Source: an uncultured Candidatus Saccharibacteria bacterium (GTDB lineage: Bacteria > Patescibacteriota > Saccharimonadia > Saccharimonadales > Saccharimonadaceae). From it: 8,501 bases of DNA. Positions 1 through 5,047 of this stretch are shown one piece after another. Both the position numbers and the translations under genes were made by a program. Location: contig CAMUQR010000034.1 of NCBI GenBank assembly GCA_947097085.1, forward strand, positions 1-8,501, given 5' to 3'. The number at the start of each line of letters is the position of its first letter. Position 1 is the stretch's first letter. The notes beneath the pieces were generated by a model. The model worked only from the letters and a program-made list of their open reading frames with translations. It did no database searches and was not told the origin of the DNA.

Positions 1-51
1 GATAAAACTGGGAAAACTAGATGGTTATTCTTTGTTAAGGAGATAAGCTGA
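1..51 (+). CDS. 3' end of an upstream gene (partial, frame uncertain)
   Basis: Two frames are open from the window edge. The frame starting at base 1 reads DKTGKTRWLFFVKEIS and stops at TGA 49-51, sharing one base with the next ATG (TGATG), a usual translational-coupling arrangement. The frame starting at base 2 reads IKLGKLDGYSLLRR and stops at TAA 44-46, just before the same ATG. One of them is probably the end of an upstream gene in the same plus-strand operon. The coupling geometry favours the first. Too little is visible to name a family. Confidence 0.35.
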   Translation, partial: DKTGKTRWLFFVKEIS

Positions 52-263
52 TGACTAAACTTCCCCAACTTCACTTAGTGGCCGTCACGGCCAATGATGT
101 TGTTAGATTCTGCCGTCAAAAATACGGCATTGTGCCTAATTCAAAAGTGATTGAGCGGATTGTGGTTGGTATTAACAATCACCGGATGATTGCCCTTGAG
201 AAAGACACTACAGCGATGAGGATTTACCAAGAGGCGATGGATTACTTCTGCCAAGAGGCGTGA
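51..263 (+). CDS. small hypothetical protein (70 aa)
   Basis: The ATG at 51 is preceded by a consensus AAGGAG at 37-42 with an 8-nt spacer, and the ORF ends at TGA 261-263. The product is a soluble, probably helical protein with no signal peptide or membrane segment. It has two cysteines (in RFCRQKYG and DYFCQEA) but no recognisable motif. I do not recognise a family. It sits in a plus-strand run of small genes, as is common in phage early or accessory modules. The strong ribosome-binding site is the best evidence that it is real. Confidence 0.6.
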   Translation: MTKLPQLHLVAVTANDVVRFCRQKYGIVPNSKVIERIVVGINNHRMIALEKDTTAMRIYQEAMDYFCQEA

Positions 264-307
264 TTAGAATAACTTGGAGTTTAAAGGATTAACATAAAGG
301 AGTTTTT

Positions 308-523
308 ATGATAAAATCAAATCAAACTATTAGAAAAAAGGAAAAACAAACAATGAAAACAGTAACTCTACAGCTCAATCCTGACCAGTACAACCTACTT
401 AAAAACATGGTCGAAAACTATCTCAATGAAGTGTCTAATATTGCTTTTGTCGCGCCAAGCGACAAACTTGCAAAAAAACGACTAAAGCAATTTAAAGACC
501 TAGAAAAAGCGATAGCTTTATAG
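308..523 (+). CDS. small hypothetical protein (71 aa, or 56 aa from the inner start)
   Basis: The first ATG at 308 follows AAAGGAG (296-302) with a 5-nt spacer, a very strong site. An in-frame ATG at 353 (residue 16) follows a weaker AAGG with an 11-nt spacer. The ordered-looking part, MKTVTLQLNPDQYNLLKNMV, begins at this inner Met. The first 15 residues are Lys/Gln-rich and look disordered. The fold appears to be a short strand followed by helices, with a basic tail; there is no membrane segment. The family is not recognised. Its TAG stop (521-523) directly abuts the promoter of the next gene. Confidence 0.6.
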   Translation: MIKSNQTIRKKEKQTMKTVTLQLNPDQYNLLKNMVENYLNEVSNIAFVAPSDKLAKKRLKQFKDLEKAIAL

Positions 524-532
524 TGGTATAAT
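524..532 (+). promoter_or_regulatory. extended -10 promoter for the DUF3800-type gene
   Basis: The bases read TGGTATAAT, a perfect extended -10 (TGn plus TATAAT), starting one base after the stop codon of the preceding gene. No -35-like hexamer is present at 17 bp (504-509 is AAAAAG), which extended -10 promoters tolerate. The expected transcription start is 7-8 bases past the box, at about 539-540, which coincides with the GTG start codon at 540. Confidence 0.6.
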
Positions 533-539
533 ACTACTT

Positions 540-1310
540 GTGGATAAAATACAAGTAGTGTTGTGTATCGATGAATGCAAATCAAACAACCCGCAGACGC
601 TGGGTTGTTTGACTATGCCTGTCAAAACCTTTAAGCAAGTGGAGGCGGGAGCTTTGGAATATAGATTAAGTGCTAATCTTTGGGGCGAGCTTAAGTATAC
701 AGCAATTAATGACAGTTATTTAGATAAATACAGAGGTTTTCTAGATATTTTTCTGTCTCAAAGGGCGGTTACTTTTCATAGCTGGTCATTTGATAGCAAA
801 TTCAAACATCCCGATCCATCCGTATCACCCAATGATCTACTTTATCGCAATACCTACATGCTAATTAGGAGCGTGATTGTTAAATACCAAAAATATGTAA
901 TAAAGAACCATCCAGGCATACAATTAGAATTTATAATTATGATTGACGAATCCGGCAACAAAGGATTGAGCTCGGCTAAGCAGTTTCAGGAATTCTTAGC
1001 TAATGATAATTATATAGACGCGACAATCACACAAATTAACTTTTTATCGACTTGTAGTAGCACAATTAACAATTCAATGCAGGCCGTTGACATATTAACT
1101 GGGTTAACAGCTTCGTACTATTCCAATGGGAAAGTTAATATGCCTAAAATCATCTTAAGAGATCATATTGCCAAGCAATATAACGATGGGGTCATGTTGC
1201 ATAAGGTCCGCAACGGTACACTGCCAGACTTATTTAATTACAAAATACATGCGTATCTACTTTCTAAAAACCAACATCATATCCGCGCCGCCTCAGTCTT
1301 AATTAACTAG
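540..1310 (+). CDS. DUF3800-type protein, predicted RNase H-fold nuclease (256 aa)
   Basis: The protein carries the usual DUF3800 (PF12686) landmarks: an N-terminal strand with a DE pair (CIDEC, Asp11-Glu12), a GELKYT motif (Glu50, Lys52) like the family's E-x-K element, a central strand ending in MIDESGN (Asp136), and a C-terminal SMQAVDILTG (Asp184) matching the family's QLADxxxG motif. The spaced acids D11, E50, D136 and D184 fit a metal-binding RNase H-like site; this is inference. DUF3800 proteins are widespread, often in phages and mobile or defence contexts, and their substrate is mostly unknown. The GTG at 540 has no Shine-Dalgarno and lies at the predicted transcription start, so the mRNA is probably leaderless. 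No better internal start is seen. It is convergent with the late operon. Family confidence is fairly high; function is open. Confidence 0.75.
   Translation: MDKIQVVLCIDECKSNNPQTLGCLTMPVKTFKQVEAGALEYRLSANLWGELKYTAINDSYLDKYRGFLDIFLSQRAVTFHSWSFDSKFKHPDPSVSPNDLLYRNTYMLIRSVIVKYQKYVIKNHPGIQLEFIIMIDESGNKGLSSAKQFQEFLANDNYIDATITQINFLSTCSSTINNSMQAVDILTGLTASYYSNGKVNMPKIILRDHIAKQYNDGVMLHKVRNGTLPDLFNYKIHAYLLSKNQHHIRAASVLIN
582..612 (+). repeat. 11-bp perfect inverted repeat in the 5' coding region of the DUF3800-type gene
   Basis: TCAAACAACCC (582-592) and GGGTTGTTTGA (602-612) are perfectly complementary, with a 9-nt loop. It covers codons 15-25 of the gene and would form a stable stem in its mRNA about 40 nt from the predicted 5' end. 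No T-run follows, so it is not a standard intrinsic terminator. As DNA it could also be an operator-like dyad. Confidence 0.55.
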
Positions 1311-1323
1311 TTTTTGGTTTATC

Positions 1324-1374
1324 GGACACTCTATAGGACAATCTCACCTCTGCTGGGGTTAATTATAGGACACT
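1324..1374. repeat. short direct repeats with a GGACA core in the convergent intergenic region
   Basis: TATAGGACA occurs at 1332-1340 and 1364-1372, 32 bp apart. GGACACT occurs at 1324-1330 and 1368-1374. Between the two copies lies TCACCTCTGCTGGGG. The repeats could be protein-binding sites or the worn end of an insertion element, but no transposase or matching opposite end is visible in this window. Confidence 0.3.
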
Positions 1375-1414
1375 CCCTGTATAACGATATCTAATACAAA
1401 TACGCTATACAGGG
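1375..1414 (+). terminator. hairpin between the convergent genes, possible weak terminator
   Basis: CCCTGTATA (1375-1383) pairs perfectly with TATACAGGG (1406-1414), a 9-bp stem with a 22-nt loop. Reading plus, it is followed by the T-rich ATTATATTTT. Reading minus, no T-run follows. It lies 65 bp past the DUF3800-type stop and 16 bp past the fibre-gene stop. That is where a terminator for one or both operons is expected. The long loop and broken T tract make it a weak example. Confidence 0.35.
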
Positions 1415-1429
1415 GATTATATTTTAGCT

Positions 1430-2365
1430 TTAGTTCACAATTTCACATGTTAAGAAGCTACGAGCTGGCCGAATGGCGTATGTTCCGCCGAAAGTTCCAG
1501 CTAGACTAGCTTCGATATAATAACCTTTCTTAATATTGACACAAACTGTTGGAATTATAATACTGCACATTCCACCAGTTTTACTGGTATCGGCCACGAT
1601 AGTCTGTAATACTTGGCTTCCAGCTGGTTTAGTTGGGTCAACAATAGAAAATCGTGCTTGCAAAGCATTGCCTTCGGGGACGTCAGTATTAATTGCTAAC
1701 GATATCTTGACTTTTGAGCAATCGGTTTTAAGTTTCAGTTTAGAGCCGTCAATTAATTCAAAATGTTCATTAGCGCCAATCGCCAGCCAAGGAATAGGCG
1801 CCGCTGTTACATAATTAGCACCAATCGCAACATTAACTAAATCAGTGCGCCCAAGAGTAATAATAGGTGGATATGGCCGAGTGAGATGTTTTGGTTCAAC
1901 TGAACCATCTTTAATTTTACTGCCGGTAACCGCGCCATTGGCTAGTTTATGCTCAGTGACTGCATTATCTCGGATATGTTTTTCTTCAATGATACTATCT
2001 CGTAAGGTGCCGTCTTGATTATAAGTCTTAAGCAGAGCTTTAATAACTCGATTCCATTGTTCCGAACTAGCGATGGAAACCTCAGCAACTGCACCAGTCT
2101 TATGTGGTTGTTTTTTACCGCCAATGCCACGCACAACATTCTCGAGGCCACTATTGCCTAGTGTGCCAATAACTACTTCGGCTAATTCGGGTGTGAGTCG
2201 ACCCTCGCTATCGACACGATCAATAGTCATGACGATAGCTGTATCGCTTTGGATGCCTTCTAGGCTTTCTAATCCGATATTGACCGATGTTGCGCCAATT
2301 GCGTTAGATAATCGTGTTGGTGGTGCTGTTAGCGCCTTAATAAAATGATCTTGATTACTTGCCAT
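1430..2365 (-). CDS. tail fibre / receptor-binding protein (311 aa)
   Basis: Three regions are visible. Residues 1-105 resemble a small beta domain common at the start of phage fibres and baseplate proteins, ending in the hallmark RG (79-80), then H88 and GAVAEV. Residues 123-162 hold repeats of about 10 residues of the type xxKLxxGAVT (TEHKLANGAV, TGSKIKDGSV), typical of trimeric fibre stalks. Residues 164-311 are Gly- and beta-rich and end in SFLTCEIVN, like a C-terminal jelly-roll or C1q-like receptor-binding head. It probably forms a trimeric host-binding appendage. Its ATG shares one base with the endolysin stop (TAATG), with AAGGA just upstream inside the endolysin gene, so translation is probably coupled. 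It is the last gene of the late operon. Confidence 0.7.
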   Translation of the reverse strand: MASNQDHFIKALTAPPTRLSNAIGATSVNIGLESLEGIQSDTAIVMTIDRVDSEGRLTPELAEVVIGTLGNSGLENVVRGIGGKKQPHKTGAVAEVSIASSEQWNRVIKALLKTYNQDGTLRDSIIEEKHIRDNAVTEHKLANGAVTGSKIKDGSVEPKHLTRPYPPIITLGRTDLVNVAIGANYVTAAPIPWLAIGANEHFELIDGSKLKLKTDCSKVKISLAINTDVPEGNALQARFSIVDPTKPAGSQVLQTIVADTSKTGGMCSIIIPTVCVNIKKGYYIEASLAGTFGGTYAIRPARSFLTCEIVN

Positions 2366-2670
2366 TATCTATCCTTCTTACTCTTATAAATACCGAACAT
2401 TGTCAGGACGAACGCCCCAGCCGTTGCGCAAGCTGATGATAACGCTTGGATCGATTGTAATGTTCCGAAGTTCAATCCTACTGCTAAGCTTGGTAACAGT
2501 AAGCCTGTGCCAATTAACGCATCACCAATAAAATAGACAGTCAGTTTAATTCGTTTATCTATTTTACTAGTTAGTTCTTTGACTTCATCAGAGCTAGCTA
2601 CTTTTTCTGCTAAGTCACTAGCCGTAATACGGCTTTGATCTAATTTTGTAATATCTTTTTCGCTATACAT
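2365..2670 (-). CDS. possible internally started holin (101 aa), in frame within the endolysin gene
   Basis: An in-frame ATG at 2670 (residue 295 of the long product) follows AAGGAG at 2677-2682 with a 6-nt spacer, one of the best ribosome-binding sites in the window. It opens exactly where the linker ends. The product begins MYSEKDITKLDQ, has an amphipathic N-terminal region of about 40 residues, two membrane segments (short-form residues about 43-64 and 74-95) and a basic tail. Size, topology and charge fit a class II-type holin. Caution: the upstream codons encode KKEKEKN, and AAG/GAG codons can mimic a Shine-Dalgarno by chance. Confidence 0.55.
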   Translation of the reverse strand: MYSEKDITKLDQSRITASDLAEKVASSDEVKELTSKIDKRIKLTVYFIGDALIGTGLLLPSLAVGLNFGTLQSIQALSSACATAGAFVLTMFGIYKSKKDR

Positions 2671-3552
2671 ATTTTTCTCCTTCTCTTTTTTTAAAACATC
2701 GTCATTTTGACTATCTGGTTGTGTTTTTGGAGGTTGAGATGGTTCATTGCCTATCTTTTTATCTTCCGTCTCATGTGGAGCCTCTGGTGCGGTCTGAGAC
2801 TGTTCTACTGGTCTTGGTTCAATTTTGGGATCGGATTTTGGTGTTGGTTGTGGCGTTAAGTCCGGTAAGTCGTGCAATCCTTTATCGCTAAACACTTGAC
2901 GGCTCATATATTTATTGCTTCGTGCCGTCACAAGCCAGACGGTATCGCCATCAATGGCTTGACCGTCGGTGACATAGCCTTTCATCGCTATTTTAAATCC
3001 AGCAGGAATTGTCTGGAAAATGCCAGAACTGGTATTAGCTTCATCGCGTGCATTAGCTTTAACCGCTAGTACTCGCTCATTACCCGCCACAGCTGGAGCT
3101 GGTGGTGTATAACCGATAATCTTTTCAGGACGTGGTCTGAGCCAACCAATACACGGCATACCAGCATAAACGTAACCGCGCTTTGCTCGATAAGCTGGGG
3201 TGGTGTTATTGAAGCCGTCTTGCTCAATGACATTCACACCAGTCGCGTCAGCGCTCTCAACTACCGCAATGTGGCCATAGGGGTTTGCCTGACTTGCTCC
3301 CCAGACGATAATGTCACCGCGCTGTGGGATTAGATTTGGGTCATTTAAGTTATTAGCTATTTTGATGAAAAACTCATCATTTGCGTTATTAAACGCATTT
3401 TTGGCATCGGCCGGCCGTATAGTGTCCTGCCAATTACCAAATAGGTGAATACAATAGTCATCAGCCACATCTTTACACTGATAACCATACGCACCATCAG
3501 GGTTCATACCGCGCCCAATGGCGCCACTGAACCATTCGTCTATCTTGTTCAT
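2365..3552 (-). CDS. CHAP-SH3 endolysin fused to a two-helix holin-like domain (395 aa)
   Basis: Residues 1-140 form a CHAP peptidoglycan hydrolase domain. The catalytic Cys26 lies in YGYQCKD, a PQRGDIIVW strand follows at 76-84, then His94 in YGHIAVVE and Glu110 in VIEQDG. Residues about 159-221 look like a bacterial SH3 wall-binding domain (NARDEAN...VWLVTARSNKYMSRQVF). Residues 229-292 are a Pro/Gln/Glu/Lys-rich linker. Residues 295-395 are unlike an endolysin: two hydrophobic helices (about 337-358 and 368-389), basic flanks (KIDKRIK and KSKKDR) and a short loop, resembling a phage holin. Both ends of the hairpin should be cytoplasmic. No signal peptide is seen. The start ATG follows AAAGGA with a 5-nt spacer. 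The stop overlaps the fibre start. A consensus internal ribosome site sits at the domain boundary. CHAP is sure; SH3 and holin assignments are likely. Confidence 0.85.
   Translation of the reverse strand: MNKIDEWFSGAIGRGMNPDGAYGYQCKDVADDYCIHLFGNWQDTIRPADAKNAFNNANDEFFIKIANNLNDPNLIPQRGDIIVWGASQANPYGHIAVVESADATGVNVIEQDGFNNTTPAYRAKRGYVYAGMPCIGWLRPRPEKIIGYTPPAPAVAGNERVLAVKANARDEANTSSGIFQTIPAGFKIAMKGYVTDGQAIDGDTVWLVTARSNKYMSRQVFSDKGLHDLPDLTPQPTPKSDPKIEPRPVEQSQTAPEAPHETEDKKIGNEPSQPPKTQPDSQNDDVLKKEKEKNMYSEKDITKLDQSRITASDLAEKVASSDEVKELTSKIDKRIKLTVYFIGDALIGTGLLLPSLAVGLNFGTLQSIQALSSACATAGAFVLTMFGIYKSKKDR
2677..2682 (-). promoter_or_regulatory. internal Shine-Dalgarno inside the endolysin gene
   Basis: AAGGAG on the minus strand, 6 nt before the in-frame ATG at 2670. 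This is the site that supports a separately translated holin-like C-terminal product. Confidence 0.55.
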
Positions 3553-3572
3553 ATTATTCCTTTAAACAGGGA

Positions 3573-3591
3573 GAGGGGCGGATTGCCCCTC
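3573..3591 (-). repeat. GC-rich hairpin between the holin-like and endolysin genes
   Basis: GAGGGGC and GCCCCTC form a perfect 7-bp stem with a 5-nt loop, directly after the stop of the 80-aa gene and just before the endolysin ribosome site. No T-run follows on the minus strand, so it is not a standard terminator. It matches the hairpin at 4174-4192 at 17 of 19 positions; only two loop bases differ. A role in mRNA stability, processing or transcription pausing is possible. Confidence 0.6.
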
Positions 3592-3601
3592 GTGGTTATG
3601 T

Positions 3602-3844
3602 TTATTTTTGCACCGATCCCTGAATTTGTCTTAACATTAATAAGTTTTCGCGCTGATTCTCTTTGATGATATCAAGCGTGGCAGCCATATTTTCATTGGC
3701 TCGAGCGATGTTGTCATTTCCAGACTGAATTTGCCTTAGCATCTCTTCTGTCCTACGATCAGTAATCGAACTGCCATAGATATACATACCTGCTAGCACT
3801 ATCAAAATGCCATTTTCAGAGATGAGCTTGATCAGCTCTGTCAT
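3602..3844 (-). CDS. holin-like protein, one membrane helix plus coiled coil (80 aa)
   Basis: Residues about 8-25 (ISENGILIVLAGMYIYGS) form a single hydrophobic helix. The rest is a charged, Gln/Glu/Arg-rich helix with heptad-like spacing of Leu, Ile and Met (EEMLRQIQ...LLMLRQIQ). The layout of a short N-terminal membrane helix followed by a cytoplasmic coiled coil is that of BhlA/UviB-type small holins, and it sits directly upstream of the endolysin. It could instead be a spanin-like or other small membrane protein. The ATG lies 2 nt after the stop of the 97-aa gene, with only a weak GAGAAA as ribosome site, so coupled translation is likely. Confidence 0.55.
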   Translation of the reverse strand: MTELIKLISENGILIVLAGMYIYGSSITDRRTEEMLRQIQSGNDNIARANENMAATLDIIKENQRENLLMLRQIQGSVQK

Positions 3845-3846
3845 GA

Positions 3847-4140
3847 CTATTTCTCAGCTTTCTGTTTTTCTGCTTCAGCTTTGTTGGCCGCTTTCTGTTT
3901 TTCTGCTTCAGCTAGCCGTGCTTCAAGCTCAGCGATTTTAGCGTCTTTATCAGCCTCAGCTTGAGCTAGTTTTTCTTTGATTGCTTTATCTTCTTGCAAA
4001 CTTCGCACGTATTCCATGCCGGATTCAATAAACGCTTTCGCGATAAGCTTCTCTTGAGCGATAGCTTCTAACCCTGATTCAGGACTGCGATAAACGCCAA
4101 TCTGTACGTCTTCTTCTTTGATTTTTTTAATTTCAGCCAT
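3847..4140 (-). CDS. coiled-coil protein of unknown function (97 aa)
   Basis: Residues 1-45 look like a small helical domain (MAEIKKIKEEDVQIGVYRSPESG onwards). Residues about 48-97 are an Ala/Glu/Lys/Gln-only coiled coil ending in two copies of AEAEKQKA. The protein has no membrane segment or signal peptide. It follows the major capsid gene, so a minor head component or head-appendage role is possible, but nothing in the sequence proves it. TGAGGA sits just before the ATG. A 33-bp-period repeat at the 3' end suggests recent length change. Confidence 0.65.
   Translation of the reverse strand: MAEIKKIKEEDVQIGVYRSPESGLEAIAQEKLIAKAFIESGMEYVRSLQEDKAIKEKLAQAEADKDAKIAELEARLAEAEKQKAANKAEAEKQKAEK
3857..3913 (-). 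repeat. tandem repeat, 24-bp identical units at 33-bp period
   Basis: A 24-base segment at 3857-3880 recurs exactly at 3890-3913, separated by 9 bp. The period is 33 bp, or 11 codons, so copy changes keep the reading frame of the 97-aa coiled-coil protein and add an 11-residue (hendecad) unit. Confidence 0.8.
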
Positions 4141-4171
4141 ATTTCCTCACTGATTATTAATTAATATTTGG

Positions 4172-4194
4172 TAGAGGGGCGAGTTGCCCCTCTA
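4172..4194 (-). repeat. GC-rich hairpin after the major capsid gene
   Basis: TAGAGGGGC (4172-4180) and GCCCCTCTA (4186-4194) form a perfect 9-bp stem with a 5-nt loop, 5 bp past the capsid stop codon. There is no T-run on the minus strand. Its core is nearly identical to the hairpin at 3573-3591. It may stabilise the 3' end of abundant capsid mRNA or partly terminate transcription. Confidence 0.65.
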
Positions 4195-4199
4195 TATAA

Positions 4200-5033
4200 T
4201 TAGGCGGTCGCAATGATCGCAATCGCGTTTTTCTTAGCTTCGTTAACAAAGGTATCGAATTTGTTTCGACCAATCAACAAGTCGCCTGAGATCATCTCCG
4301 AGTCGGTTTTTACTCGCGCTTCGTTGATAATAGCTGCGTTACTGACCGCGCCAGTCCAGACAGCAATCGCCAAAACGTTAGCTGGGAAGTAAGATTTCGG
4401 AACTTTTACGACGGTAAAGCCATCCAATTCACCAATGATACCTTTAGATACTAACTTGTCGTTAGTCTGAGGAGCATTCATAGTGGTGGTGATTTCGCTG
4501 CGAATTTCCTTACGATATTCTGACGATACGAACAGGATACGATTAATAGTCGGAGCTAAAGCTTCGTCCAAATATTCGGTAGCAGTTGCTATTTCCCCAA
4601 CAGCTTTTTTCGCCGCATGAACGATTTTTTGACCAGTCGCAGTGGCAGCGGCTACTAATTTAGCAAAGTAGACTTTGTCCATCATCGGGGTAATTTGCTC
4701 TTGAATTTGAAGCTTAAGCATTTCACCCGCTTGTTTTAAGTTAGCTTGACCTTTTTTATTGCCTTTATCTAGTCCAAGTTTAAATGATTTATCATTAGCC
4801 ACTTGGTAGGTTGCCTTAGTGTCTTCCATCTCAGTAATACCACCGTAGCGGTCGTTTTTGTCTGAAATTTTATAATCACTTGGCGTTACAGTCGTTGGAG
4901 TTAATACCTCGATAATGCCAGCTTCAACATTAATAAAATTAACCTTACCTTTAGCATGAGCTCTAGTGAAAGATTCAGCTGTGAGTTTTGTGTCAAGTTG
5001 CTTTGCATATGATGTCAATAAGTTTACTGACAT
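4200..5033 (-). CDS. major capsid protein, HK97-fold type (277 aa)
   Basis: The size, position after a scaffold-like gene and sequence style all fit a phage coat protein. Residues 63-96 (YGGITEMEDTKATYQVANDKSFKLGLDKG) match the beta-rich stretch that in many such coats reads like GG...ETYTLTQDRGxxFxVD. Residues 97-135 form the long spine-like helix. The C-terminal half has the usual P-domain features, including RILFVSSEYRKEI and GIIGELDGFTVVKVP, the latter like the I-G-x-ldGf-V-vP motif common in coats. No delta-domain longer than a short N terminus is visible, consistent with a separate scaffold. The ATG follows AGAAGG with a suitable spacer. The specific family cannot be fixed without a search. 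Confidence 0.8.
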   Translation of the reverse strand: MSVNLLTSYAKQLDTKLTAESFTRAHAKGKVNFINVEAGIIEVLTPTTVTPSDYKISDKNDRYGGITEMEDTKATYQVANDKSFKLGLDKGNKKGQANLKQAGEMLKLQIQEQITPMMDKVYFAKLVAAATATGQKIVHAAKKAVGEIATATEYLDEALAPTINRILFVSSEYRKEIRSEITTTMNAPQTNDKLVSKGIIGELDGFTVVKVPKSYFPANVLAIAVWTGAVSNAAIINEARVKTDSEMISGDLLIGRNKFDTFVNEAKKNAIAIIATA

Positions 5034-5047
5034 ATTTAACCTTCTTT

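Noticed and set aside
1303..1315. TTAACTAGTTTTT shared between the end of the DUF3800-type gene and the portal leader (minus strand, 8369-8357)
   Set aside because: About one 13-base match is expected by chance between two strands of a window this long; no further similarity around it.
1362..1367. TATAAT on the minus strand in the convergent intergenic region
   Set aside because: No -35 at suitable spacing and no TG extension; it would only transcribe antisense into the DUF3800-type gene.
1536..2348. Open frames on the plus strand (1536-1814, 2073-2348) and a second minus frame (1942-2151) across the fibre gene
   Set aside because: They lie inside the fibre CDS, lack good ribosome sites and have low-quality protein composition; they are frame shadows.
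2872..3666. Plus-strand open frames at 2872-3069 and 3445-3666
   Set aside because: They are antisense to the CHAP/SH3 endolysin and the holin-like gene, with no ribosome sites or recognisable products.
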